DNA of 64,000 nucleotides. Origin: Gammaproteobacteria bacterium. Its GTDB lineage: Bacteria > Pseudomonadota > Gammaproteobacteria > Pseudomonadales > Pseudohongiellaceae. The stretch's first letter is position 1. Every line of letters begins with the position of its first letter. Positions 53,710-62,574 of this stretch are shown here, piece by piece. The stretch covers positions 541,537 through 605,536 of the forward strand of contig PASF01000001.1 of the NCBI GenBank assembly GCA_002711845.1, read 5' to 3'. Under the pieces are notes generated by a model, which saw only the letters and a program-made list of their open reading frames with translations, searched no databases and was not told the DNA's origin. Made by a program: the position numbers and the translations under genes.

Positions 53710-54834
53710 TTAGTTGCCGGGCACCAGACGTTTGATGCCTTCGCCTTCAATGCCCAGATACACATAGCCGTCAGGACCCTGGCGCACAGCTCGCACACGT
53801 CCGATGTCAGTGAGCAGGTCGGTACGACGCAGCACACGGTCGTCATGGATTTCCAGCAACTCCAGCTTCGTGGCGCGCAGGGCGCCTACCAGCAGGTGGT
53901 TTTGCAGTGCCGGATACCGGTCACTGGTGACAAACGCGATGCCCGCCACAGCAATTGAGGGATCCCAGTACCAGATGGGCTGTTCCACGCCTTCGCCCTG
54001 GGTGGCTTCGGCCAGCGGTTCACCGTTGTAGTTGATGCCGTAACCGACGTAGGGCCAGCCGTAATTGTTGCCAGCTTCGGCGATATTGATCTCATCACCG
54101 CCACGAGGACCATGCTCACTGGCCCACACCTGACCGGTGACCGGGTTGATGTCGATACCCTGCGGGTTACGGTGACCGTATGACCAGATGGCGGCCTTGG
54201 CATTGTCCTGATCAACAAAGGGGTTGTCAGCGGGCACGCTGCCATCGTCATTGAGGCGATAGATCTTGCCGCCATCGCGGCTGAGATCCTGCACATTGGT
54301 GAAGTGATCGCCACGGTCGCCAATGGAGAAGAAAAGGTAACCGTCGTTGTCAAAAATCATGCGGCCGCCATAATGCTGACCGCGCATGGAGTTTTCAGCG
54401 CCCTTGTAGAGGACCTCCTGATCGACCAGACGGTTGCCGTCCAGACGCGCACGCATGATGGCGGTGTTGCTGCCCTCACCGACGCCGTCCTCGCTGGAAT
54501 AGCTGATGTAGAGCCAGCCGTTGTCAGCGTAATTCGGGTGCAGCACGATATCCAGCAGGCCACCCTGGCCGTTGGTATGCACCTCCGGTACGCCGCCCAG
54601 CGGATCGCCGACCTGGCCATTGCGGACACGGAAAATGTCTCCGTTGCGGTCAGTCACCAGCATGTCACCCTCAGGCAACCAGGCCATGCCCCAGGGCATC
54701 TGGATGTCACTGGTGATGGTCTCCAGGTTGAACTCTGGCAGACCTTGCGCATAAGCAGAGTTGACGGCAGAGAAGGACAAAGCGCACGAGCCCAGCGTGA
54801 CAGCGACTGCACCTAACCAGCTTTTCTTTTTCAT
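53710..54834 (-). CDS. PQQ-dependent sugar dehydrogenase (soluble Gdh/Asd-like)
   Basis: A 374-residue exported protein of the six-bladed soluble glucose/aldose dehydrogenase family. A signal peptide (SCALSFSAVNSAYAQ) precedes LETITSDIQMPWGMAWLPEG, a GGLLDIVLHPNYADNGW motif, FFSIGDRGDHFTN and YGHRNPQGIDINPVTGQVWASEHGPRGGDEINIAEAGNNYGWP, the PQQ/calcium region. It would oxidise aldose sugars in the periplasm. It is divergent from copC. Confidence 0.9.
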   Translation of the reverse strand: MKKKSWLGAVAVTLGSCALSFSAVNSAYAQGLPEFNLETITSDIQMPWGMAWLPEGDMLVTDRNGDIFRVRNGQVGDPLGGVPEVHTNGQGGLLDIVLHPNYADNGWLYISYSSEDGVGEGSNTAIMRARLDGNRLVDQEVLYKGAENSMRGQHYGGRMIFDNDGYLFFSIGDRGDHFTNVQDLSRDGGKIYRLNDDGSVPADNPFVDQDNAKAAIWSYGHRNPQGIDINPVTGQVWASEHGPRGGDEINIAEAGNNYGWPYVGYGINYNGEPLAEATQGEGVEQPIWYWDPSIAVAGIAFVTSDRYPALQNHLLVGALRATKLELLEIHDDRVLRRTDLLTDIGRVRAVRQGPDGYVYLGIEGEGIKRLVPGN

Positions 54835-54994
54835 GACAATTCCCCGTGTGGATTAACGTTGTTTAGCAACCGGACTTTATTGTAGCGGAGTACGGTCACC
54901 GTTTCAGCATGGATTGCTTGCATGACCATACGAATACCGGTGTGCATGCGACGAATTGTCACAGGCGATGTTCAGCGAGTATTCAGCACATCGG

Positions 54995-55015
54995 TGTACA
55001 ATACGGTATTATACA
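54995..55015. promoter_or_regulatory. 21-bp dyad in front of copCD
   Basis: TGTACAATAC (54995-55004), one central G, and GTATTATACA (55006-55015) form a near-perfect inverted repeat (one mismatch) ending 44 bp before the copC start, with a TATTAT -10-like sequence inside. It resembles an operator for a copper- or metal-type repressor; the protein that binds it is unknown. Confidence 0.6.
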
Positions 55016-55058
55016 ACGGTTTAACCGAACACTTGACGACTGGTCTGAAGGAGCTGAT

Positions 55059-55472
55059 ATGAAATTACTGTCCGTGTTGAAAGCATTGCTGTTGGCCGCT
55101 GTAGTCATGGTGCCCGCAGGCACGGCGCTGGCCCATAATCAGCTGACCTCGTCGGCACCCGGCCATGAGGCGGTGGTGACATCGCCGAATCAACTGGTGT
55201 TGAACTTTAACGGCGATGTGCGGTTGCTGCGTCTCGCGCTGGTGCACGGAACCAGCCACAATATCGATTTTGGGTTCAGTCCCTCGACCGCGGCGCAAAG
55301 CACGTTCAGTTACGAGCTGCCCGCGCTGATGACCGGTACTCATACGGTGGACTGGACCATTATTGGCACTGACGGACATACAATCAGCGGCTCTTTCAAT
55401 TTTGTCGTCAGCGAAGGCGGGGAACAGGCTGAGGTGCAAACGCACACTCAAGACGAACACCATCACCATTGA
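55059..55472 (+). CDS. copC: Periplasmic copper-binding protein CopC
   Basis: A 137-residue CopC: a signal peptide ending ALAHNQL places His at the mature N-terminus, the usual Cu(II) ligand, and later GTDGHTISGSFNFVV carries another conserved His. The C-terminus ends in a natural His cluster (DEHHHH). It binds copper in the periplasm and delivers it to CopD. AAGGAG precedes the ATG. The copD gene follows 18 bp downstream. Confidence 0.93.
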   Translation: MKLLSVLKALLLAAVVMVPAGTALAHNQLTSSAPGHEAVVTSPNQLVLNFNGDVRLLRLALVHGTSHNIDFGFSPSTAAQSTFSYELPALMTGTHTVDWTIIGTDGHTISGSFNFVVSEGGEQAEVQTHTQDEHHHH

Positions 55473-55490
55473 TCCGGCGCGGTTGACACC

Positions 55491-56414
55491 ATGATCTGGG
55501 ACAGCGCCCTGCTGCTGACTAAATGGCTGTCCTATGTGGCCATGATTGCCACACCGGGTGCCTTGCTGGTGTCGTGGTTGTGTGCCCGTGTGTCGACAGG
55601 CAGTCTGCAGCTGGAAAGACGCCTGCTCTCCCACTATGTGCTGCCGGTGACGGTGATGGGCATCGTCGCCAGCAGCCTGTTTTTCCTGCTACAGGTCGGT
55701 GTCATCAACCAGCGTGGCCCTGCGGGAATGTTCGATCCGGTAATGGCGGGCATACTGGCCGATACCACCGTAGGTGACGGTTTGCGCTGGCGCCTGTCTG
55801 GTTTTTTTGTCGCGCTGATCAGTGCGGCTCTACTGTATCTGTCGCATGTATGGCCAATGACCCGGTCACGTCCCGCGATACTGTCCCCAATGCCAGCGAT
55901 GCTGCTGGGCACTGCTGCCATTCTGGCGCTGTCAATATCTTTCACTGTCCTGGGACACAGCAACCAGCTGGGTCTGTTCAGCCGCCTGATGGTGGTCATG
56001 CATGTGGCCTCTGTGTGCGTGTGGATTGGTGCCCTGGTACCTTTATACACTCTCTGCCGGGAACGGCATGCTGATGAGATCGGGGCCGTGGCGATGGTCA
56101 TGACGCTGTTTGGGCAGGCCGCGTGGATCGTCCTGGTCGCTATCGTGTTCAGTGGTGTGTGGATGTTGTGGCAACTCAGCGATGGCTTTAGCCAACTGCT
56201 GTCCAGTGCCCATGGCCGTCTGTTGCTGGTGAAGCTGTTGCTGGTGGCCGGTCTGCTGGCTCTGGGGGCTTGGCACAAGTATCGTCTGGTCCCCAGCCTG
56301 ACAGCTCTCACCTTGCCACGGTTACGCCGTTCGATTGCTGTGGAAACCATTTTGGCAGCGCTGGTCCTGGCGCTGACGGCCATGCTGACCACCGTTGTTG
56401 GTCCTGCGACCTGA
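55491..56414 (+). CDS. copD: Copper resistance/import membrane protein CopD
   Basis: A 307-residue membrane protein with about eight TM segments, matching CopD: VGDGLRWRLSGFFVALISAALLYL, MHVASVCVWIGALVPLY and HGRLLLVKLLLVAGLLALGAWHKYRL. Conserved His residues in TM parts (VLGHSNQL, VMHVAS, AHGR) may carry copper. Together with CopC it is thought to bring copper into the cytoplasm. The downstream Pho-box array begins just past its stop codon. Confidence 0.88.
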   Translation: MIWDSALLLTKWLSYVAMIATPGALLVSWLCARVSTGSLQLERRLLSHYVLPVTVMGIVASSLFFLLQVGVINQRGPAGMFDPVMAGILADTTVGDGLRWRLSGFFVALISAALLYLSHVWPMTRSRPAILSPMPAMLLGTAAILALSISFTVLGHSNQLGLFSRLMVVMHVASVCVWIGALVPLYTLCRERHADEIGAVAMVMTLFGQAAWIVLVAIVFSGVWMLWQLSDGFSQLLSSAHGRLLLVKLLLVAGLLALGAWHKYRLVPSLTALTLPRLRRSIAVETILAALVLALTAMLTTVVGPAT

Positions 56415-56415
56415 T

Positions 56416-56479
56416 CTGTCACAACTATTTTTGTCATCAAACTGTAAACAAATTGTAATATTGCGGCGGGTTTTATAGA
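56416..56479 (+). promoter_or_regulatory. Pho-box array upstream of the Na+/Pi symporter
   Basis: Heptamers TTGTCAT (56431), CTGTAAA (56442) and TTGTAAT (56453) repeat every 11 bp with CAAA between them; a further CTGTCAC lies at 56416. This is the direct-repeat layout of PhoB sites. A TATAGA -10-like element follows at 56474. The promoter is directly downstream of copD and just before the symporter start at 56490. Confidence 0.85.
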
Positions 56480-56489
56480 CTTCGCGCCC

Positions 56490-58154
56490 ATGGACTATTT
56501 TGAAATTTCGTATACCGCCATCGGTGGTCTGGGCATCTTTTTTCTGGGGCTCAAATACCTGTCGGAGTCGCTGCAGTCCAGCGGCAAAGAGGCTATTCGC
56601 GGTATTCTGGCATCGTTGACCCGCAACCGGGTGCTGGCGGTGCTGGCCGGTATCGGCATCACGGTATTTGTACAGTCCAGCAGTATTTCCACTGTGATGA
56701 CCGTCAGCCTGGTCAACGCGGGACTGATGGAACTCAAACAGGCCATTGGTGTGATTTTGGGTGCCAATATCGGCACCACAGTGACCGGCTGGATCATTTC
56801 TTTCAAAGTGGGTAAATACGGGCTGCTGTTCATCGGCCTGGGCATCTACCCGATGGTGGCGGCGCAACGCACCTGGCTGAGCACGCTGGGCAAGGCGTCC
56901 GTCGCGCTGGGCCTGATCTTCACCGGCCTGGAGTTCATGAGTGGCGCCTTTGTGCCGCTGCGCACCGACGAAAACTTCATTTCCTACCTCTACCTGTTTG
57001 ACGCTCAATCGCTGGGCAGTCTGCTGGCCTGTATCGCACTGGCCTGCCTGCTGACCGTCATTGTGCAGAGCAGTTCGGCCATGCTCGGTATCACCATTAC
57101 CCTGGCCGCCACCGGTGTGATCAACTTCGACACGGCTGTCGCCCTGATCATTGGGGAAAACATCGGTACCACGATCACCGCACAACTGGCTGCCATCGGC
57201 GCCAACACATCAGCGGTCCGTGCCGCGCGCGCACATGCCATTTTCAACATTCTGGGCGCGGCCCTGTTTGTTGCCATTTTCCCCTGGTATGTTGAGTTCA
57301 TTGATTTCCTCGTGGCCGGCGATGCCAATCTGCAGGATGCTGATGGCTCGCGGCCCAACATTGGCTGGCATATCGCGGTCGCGCACACCATGTTCAATGT
57401 GCTTAACGTACTGTTCTGGATTCCGCTGATCGGCTTCCTGACCAGGACCGTGGTCTGGCTGGTGCCGCAAAAGGAAGAAAAGGAGATTCACAAGCTCAAG
57501 TACCTGGGTAACCGGACCACCATGGCGCCGGAAGTTGCCTTGCAGCAGGCCGGGCTGGAGATGGACAACATGGTGGACATTACCCGGGAGATGTTTACGG
57601 TCACCCGGGAGTACGTCACCGCGCCCAAGCACAAAAAGAAGTTGTTTGACCGCATCAATCATCTCGAAGATATCACTGACAATATCGAAGAGGAAATGAT
57701 CAATTTCATCACCATCGTGCTCACCGGCTCCGTCTCGCGCGGGCAGTCCGCGCGGTCCTATGGTCTGATGCGCATGGCCGATGAAATTGAAAGCATCGCC
57801 GATGCGCTGCAGTCATTCAGTATTTATCGCAGCCGGTTGTTCAAGCGCAACGAAGACATCAGCCCCGAGGCCTGGGCTGACATGCTGAGCTTCTTTGACG
57901 ATGTCGCGATCTATTTCGACCGCCTGACCAAAGCACGGGAGCGCGACGCTGACACTGACGAGTACAAGGCCCTGATTGCTGACTCGAAACAACTCAGAAA
58001 AATGGGCAAGGACATGCGCGAACGCCATCTGGACCGCCTGCGGGCGGGTGAGTGTCAGGCGGTGACGGCGCAGACCTACAGCGACATGTTCATGTCACTG
58101 CAGCATATCAAGAATCACACCGTCAACTATGTGGAAGCCCACGCCGGGCTTTGA
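56490..58154 (+). CDS. Sodium-phosphate symporter with C-terminal PhoU-like domain (NptA)
   Basis: A 554-residue Na+/Pi cotransporter. Two inverted repeats carry the NptA signatures QSSSISTVMTVSLVNAG with GANIGTTVT, and QSSSAMLGITITLAATG with GENIGTTIT. The TM part ends near residue 330; a helical PhoU-like domain (about 350-554, AGLEMDNMVDITREMF, FDRINHLEDITDNIEEEMI) follows. It imports phosphate with Na+. The strong upstream Pho box indicates induction by phosphate starvation. Confidence 0.94.
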   Translation: MDYFEISYTAIGGLGIFFLGLKYLSESLQSSGKEAIRGILASLTRNRVLAVLAGIGITVFVQSSSISTVMTVSLVNAGLMELKQAIGVILGANIGTTVTGWIISFKVGKYGLLFIGLGIYPMVAAQRTWLSTLGKASVALGLIFTGLEFMSGAFVPLRTDENFISYLYLFDAQSLGSLLACIALACLLTVIVQSSSAMLGITITLAATGVINFDTAVALIIGENIGTTITAQLAAIGANTSAVRAARAHAIFNILGAALFVAIFPWYVEFIDFLVAGDANLQDADGSRPNIGWHIAVAHTMFNVLNVLFWIPLIGFLTRTVVWLVPQKEEKEIHKLKYLGNRTTMAPEVALQQAGLEMDNMVDITREMFTVTREYVTAPKHKKKLFDRINHLEDITDNIEEEMINFITIVLTGSVSRGQSARSYGLMRMADEIESIADALQSFSIYRSRLFKRNEDISPEAWADMLSFFDDVAIYFDRLTKARERDADTDEYKALIADSKQLRKMGKDMRERHLDRLRAGECQAVTAQTYSDMFMSLQHIKNHTVNYVEAHAGL

Positions 58155-58200
58155 TTGTGAGAGGGCTACCTGAGAGGACTACCTGGGAGCGTTGCCCGGG

Positions 58201-59382
58201 TCAGCTCTGTACCCGGGTAAAGCTCCACAGCGAAATCAGCGCTGCCGTCAGCATTAGCAGCAGCATTGGGTAAACCGTGCCATTGAAAATCAGCGCGACC
58301 AGCTGTGCTGCAATCGCTGACAGCCCCATCTGCAGAAAGCCAGTGAGGCCTGAAGCACTGCCAGCCATGGCCGGGAATTCGTTGATCGCGCCAGCCTGGG
58401 CATTGGGCAGGGAAATGCCATTGCCAAAAATGCTCAAAGCGATCGGTGTGAACAGGGCTATCGGATGGTGCAATCCGCCCAGCTGCAATGCGATGGCAAT
58501 ACCGATGCCGACGATGCTGAGCCGGGACCCCAAACGAATCATTCGGTGAATGCCCCATTTCTTTGACAGACCACGCGCCAGGTAGTTGCCGACCATGAAG
58601 GCCAGCGGAATCATGATGAAATAATACCCGTATTCATTGGGCGGACGATTAAACACCGAGACCATGATTTCCGGGGCAGCGGAAATGAAGCTGAAAAACA
58701 CCACGGAAACAAAGGCTACGTTGAAGGCATAGGCTGAAAAGTTTCGTGATCCGAGCAGTATGGCAAAGCCTTTCAGCATGCTGCCAACGCCGGTGAAGTT
58801 GACCTTCTGGTGCAGGGTCTCCGGCAGGTACCGGAACATGGCAATCAGCATTATCAGGCTGATGACGGCGACCAGGTAGAAGATCGAATGCCAGTCAAAG
58901 CGCACCAGCATTTCACCACCCACCATGGGTGACAGCATGGGCATGACCACCATGACCATGACCAGGGTGGCGATGATCCCGGCCGCTTCATCCGCCTGGT
59001 AGACATCGCGTACGATGGCACGTGCCAGTACCAGGCCCACAGCGCCGCCTGCAGCCTGCACAATTCGGCCCAGAATCAACCATTCAATACTGCCGGCAAG
59101 CATGCACAGCAAAGAGCCGAATACGGTAATACAGATACCGATGAGCATAACCGGCCGCCGCCCGAAGCGATCCGACAGGGGGCCATAGATGAGCGTGGCA
59201 ATGGCAATGGATAACATCGACAGGCTGAGCGTGAGCTGAGCAGTCCCGGTGCTGACCATGAAGCGTTCGCGAACGATCGGAATGGCCGGTAACATGATCT
59301 GCATGGCTACCGGGCCCAGGGCTGAGGCGGCGGCAAGCAACAGGATCAGGCCACGAGACAGGGATCTCGGGATGTCGTGCAT
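58201..59382 (-). CDS. Bcr/CflA-type MFS drug exporter
   Basis: A 393-residue, 12-TM MFS transporter. The motif A segment IYGPLSDRFGRRPVMLIG follows TM2, and motif C-like AIVRDVYQADEAAG lies near TM5; both are typical of DHA1 drug/H+ antiporters (Bcr/CflA). Specific drugs cannot be named. It is convergent with the symporter gene and lies downstream of the TPR-protein gene (21-bp gap) on the minus strand. Confidence 0.9.
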   Translation of the reverse strand: MHDIPRSLSRGLILLLAAASALGPVAMQIMLPAIPIVRERFMVSTGTAQLTLSLSMLSIAIATLIYGPLSDRFGRRPVMLIGICITVFGSLLCMLAGSIEWLILGRIVQAAGGAVGLVLARAIVRDVYQADEAAGIIATLVMVMVVMPMLSPMVGGEMLVRFDWHSIFYLVAVISLIMLIAMFRYLPETLHQKVNFTGVGSMLKGFAILLGSRNFSAYAFNVAFVSVVFFSFISAAPEIMVSVFNRPPNEYGYYFIMIPLAFMVGNYLARGLSKKWGIHRMIRLGSRLSIVGIGIAIALQLGGLHHPIALFTPIALSIFGNGISLPNAQAGAINEFPAMAGSASGLTGFLQMGLSAIAAQLVALIFNGTVYPMLLLMLTAALISLWSFTRVQS

Positions 59383-59402
59383 AAAAAAACCTGATGGTGG
59401 TG

Positions 59403-61469
59403 TCAGCGCTGCAACACAGTGTCTTGTCGTTGTTGCTGGCTGGCGTTCTGATTGCTGAAGATAACGCTGTTGCCCAGCAGGGCGACACGCTGGGACCGGG
59501 CAATAGTATACGCGAGACTGAAGGTGCTGTCGTGGAACTGACGGGCCAGGCGCTGCGCATCGCTGTCGTCGGCCTCGCTGTTACCTTGGGCGGGTTCAAC
59601 CGGCGCCTGCAGCTCCACGCAGGACAAGGCATCCCCGGCACTGTCCCGCAAACACAGGCCTGGCGTCTCGGCCGCGAGGATTTCCAGTGGCAAGCCCTGG
59701 TCAACCACTGTAAAACGGGGCGAGCGTCGTAAATAGGACACCAATTCCGCGCCCAGTTCATTGTTGGCGCCACCGGGCGTGATCGGCAGCGGCAGATTCA
59801 GGCGGCGCATCACCGTCGGGTCCTGACGCAAGGCAGCGGCGTAGTGATCCAGTGCTTTTTGCCGCTGACCTTGCCGCCATGCAGCGCTGGCAAGGCGCGC
59901 AGCGACCCGCGCTCGCAACATGGCTTCCTGGGCAGGCAGCTGCGCCAGTGCCAGCTCGGCCATGGCCAGGACGTCCCCATGCTGGCCCTGTTGCGCCGCG
60001 ATTTCAGTCTGATAGGCAAATACGTAGCCCTGGTTAAGGGCAAAGGCACCTTCGCCAGCAGTATCGTTCAACAGTCTCGCCATGACGCCGGGCCCTATCA
60101 GGGCAATCAATTCCGGTTCCAGCCACTCGGGGATATGCACATCCAGGGGCGCATAGGGTCGCAGGCGGTTGGTCAGCGTCTCGGCATCGGCAAACAGGGA
60201 TGCGGCGTGACGAGCCGAGCGCCAGGCGCGGAAGCGCGCAGCCAGCGCGTCAATGCGTAAACGCCAGGCACCCAGTCGGGGGCGGGTCGCCAGCTCTTCG
60301 CGGATACGCTCGTAACGCAGGCGATGCGCAACGCTGTTGACCAGTGCCGCATAGGAGTCCTTTTGCGCTTCGTCTGCGGTATAGGAGCCGGTGCGGTCTG
60401 GCTGATTAAGTGCGGTCTGGGTCAGTCGGGCAGCATCATCCGGATAACCGGCCAGCATCAGGAACACCGCGCTGACCATGAAATGATCGGCGCGGTTCAT
60501 CACCCCAACCAGGGGTGACTGGCTGTCGCGCCACACCAGCATATTGTTCAGCGCCTCGCGGGCCGCATCAAACCGGCCCTGGTTCATGTACAGATACAGT
60601 TTATAGATCCACGGATTGCCGACGCTGTCCGGATCAATCTGGCGGGATGCGCGATCGAGATAATCCTCTGCTTCCTGAAAGCGGAGCAGATTGAGTGATA
60701 CTTCCGAGGCATTGAGCAGGTGAACGGTGTCCAGCTCCTCCGCGCGCGAGGCGGCGATGTTCTGATCTTCCGTCATGGCGTTTTCGCAGGCCTGCAGCGA
60801 CTCGGCCGGACGCAGGTCGGCGAGTTCAACCGCGCACAGGGTATTCCACGCCCGACTGCGGTCACGGGGGTTATCGCTGGCCGCCAGCACTTTTTCGGCA
60901 CTGGCGCGAGCCTCGTCGTAGCGCTTCATCTTGATCAGTGGCCAGCCGCGAAAAGATTCGGTGTCTTGTCCGTAGATGGTGCTGATCTGGTCGAGGTACG
61001 CCAGCGATTTTTCCTGATCGCCTATCAGCTGGTGCGCATAGGACAACTGGCTCAATGTCAGGTAATGCCATTCGAGATTGCCCGAGGCCATGGCGCGGCC
61101 CATTGAGCTGTAGTTGGTCAGCGATTCGGCAATATTCAAATGAAACAGGGCGCGTGGCAGATTGCCCTCAACCCGGAACAATACTTCGGCCAGAGCGAAC
61201 TGGGCGCCGGGCTGGTCGGGCTCATCGGATACCCACTGCTGAGCCAGCTCTCGCGCCCGCACATTCTCTCCCAGTGCCAGTGCGTCGCAAATTGCCAGTG
61301 CTCGCTCCTGGGTGATGCCGCTCATGCCAAAGCACAGGCGCTGCGCATTGAACTGAATGGCGTCAAAGCCGTCTTCAGTGTCCTGCGCCCACAGTGCCAT
61401 TGGTGGCAACAGCATCACTGCCAGAAGCAGAGCCGGAAAAATTATTGTTGGTGACCACCTGGAAGACAT
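59403..61469 (-). CDS. Exported TPR-repeat protein of unknown function
   Basis: A 688-residue protein with a signal peptide (SPTIIFPALLLAVMLLPPMALWAQ) and a series of helix-turn-helix repeats that read as TPRs, for example QLSYAHQLIGDQEKSLAYLDQIS, RSRAWNTLCAVELADLRPAESLQACENAM and AAWRQGQRQKALDHYAAALRQDP. TPRs suggest a periplasmic scaffold. The last 150 residues have no recognised domain. The ATG at 61469 lies 10 bp after the moxR stop, so it is probably part of that operon. Confidence 0.78.
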   Translation of the reverse strand: MSSRWSPTIIFPALLLAVMLLPPMALWAQDTEDGFDAIQFNAQRLCFGMSGITQERALAICDALALGENVRARELAQQWVSDEPDQPGAQFALAEVLFRVEGNLPRALFHLNIAESLTNYSSMGRAMASGNLEWHYLTLSQLSYAHQLIGDQEKSLAYLDQISTIYGQDTESFRGWPLIKMKRYDEARASAEKVLAASDNPRDRSRAWNTLCAVELADLRPAESLQACENAMTEDQNIAASRAEELDTVHLLNASEVSLNLLRFQEAEDYLDRASRQIDPDSVGNPWIYKLYLYMNQGRFDAAREALNNMLVWRDSQSPLVGVMNRADHFMVSAVFLMLAGYPDDAARLTQTALNQPDRTGSYTADEAQKDSYAALVNSVAHRLRYERIREELATRPRLGAWRLRIDALAARFRAWRSARHAASLFADAETLTNRLRPYAPLDVHIPEWLEPELIALIGPGVMARLLNDTAGEGAFALNQGYVFAYQTEIAAQQGQHGDVLAMAELALAQLPAQEAMLRARVAARLASAAWRQGQRQKALDHYAAALRQDPTVMRRLNLPLPITPGGANNELGAELVSYLRRSPRFTVVDQGLPLEILAAETPGLCLRDSAGDALSCVELQAPVEPAQGNSEADDSDAQRLARQFHDSTFSLAYTIARSQRVALLGNSVIFSNQNASQQQRQDTVLQR

Positions 61470-61479
61470 AAGTACCGGG

Positions 61480-62526
61480 TTAACTATCGGATGGGTGATT
61501 TGCTTTGAGAGTGCCGCGCGCCAGTTGCTCAAGGGGCTCGCGCATACAGTCACGCAGAACCCTGGAGAAATCCGCGACACCTGGCGCTAATTCGACACGA
61601 TGGGCCAGCACATGGGGCAGCAGCATGTCCAGGTCATCGGCGTTGACATAATTGCGCCCGCGCAAGGCGGCCAGCACCTGCAGCGCCGGCAGAATCAGTA
61701 CCAGGCTGCGCGTCGAGTTGCCCTGCAAGACGCGTTCGTCTGCACGCAGTGCACGCGAGATGTCGACCAGTGTGGCTTTGATGGCGTCGGCGATATAGAC
61801 ATGCTGGTCAATACTGCGGCGGGCCTGAATGATTTCATTGCGGCCCACGCGAGTCCGTTCGGCCCCCGGGTTACGCCGCTGTTGCCAGGTATTCAGTACT
61901 GCCAGCTCGGCATCACGGTCAATGTGGGACATGGTGATCTTGAACAGGAAACGGTCGAGCTGTGGTGTTGGCAGTGGATAAGTGCCGACCAGGTCCAGCG
62001 GGTTCTGGGTGGCGATGACAAAAAACAGCGGGTCCAGCGCATAGGTGATGTTATCTACGGTAACCTGCTTCTCGCCCATGGCCTCCAGCATCGCGGACTG
62101 CACCTTGGGCGATGTGCGGTTAATTTCGTCAGCCAGTACGACATGGGCAAATATCGGGCCGTGACGGAAATGAAAGTTGTTGCTGTTAGTGTCAAATACC
62201 GGGCTGCCGGTCACATCCGACGGCAGCAGGTCTGGCGTAAACTGTATGCGTCGAAACGCGGCAATGGGCACAGCATGATCCGACGCAGTTTGCGACTGAT
62301 CATCAACAATGGCTTCCCCCAGGGCCTTGGCCAGGGTGGTTTTTCCCGAGCCCGGAAAATCCTCCAGCAGGACGTGACCATCCGCCATCAGCGCGATAAC
62401 GGTCAGGTCAATGACATCATCGCGGCCGATGACCTGGGCTTTCACGGCGCCGGCCAGGCGGTGCAGAACGTTGCTGGCTTCAGTCAGTGCCGGGGTTGTT
62501 GTGGCTTCCGCTTCCATCACATGCAT
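61480..62526 (-). CDS. MoxR-family AAA+ ATPase
   Basis: A 348-residue MoxR ATPase. Walker A is LEDFPGSGKTTLAKALG, Walker B VVLADEINRTSPKVQSAMLEAMGE, sensor 1 VIATQNPLDLVGTYPLP, and the family-typical PTPQLDRFLFKI. MoxR ATPases act with VWA and DUF58 partners to remodel or mature protein complexes. No DUF58 or VWA gene is seen in the window; the partner here is a transglutaminase-like gene upstream. The ATG at 62526 follows AGGAG. Confidence 0.93.
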   Translation of the reverse strand: MHVMEAEATTTPALTEASNVLHRLAGAVKAQVIGRDDVIDLTVIALMADGHVLLEDFPGSGKTTLAKALGEAIVDDQSQTASDHAVPIAAFRRIQFTPDLLPSDVTGSPVFDTNSNNFHFRHGPIFAHVVLADEINRTSPKVQSAMLEAMGEKQVTVDNITYALDPLFFVIATQNPLDLVGTYPLPTPQLDRFLFKITMSHIDRDAELAVLNTWQQRRNPGAERTRVGRNEIIQARRSIDQHVYIADAIKATLVDISRALRADERVLQGNSTRSLVLILPALQVLAALRGRNYVNADDLDMLLPHVLAHRVELAPGVADFSRVLRDCMREPLEQLARGTLKANHPSDS

Positions 62527-62574
62527 TATTAACTCCTGCCTCAATGCGTCTGGGTAATCTCAGTGAAAAAAATC

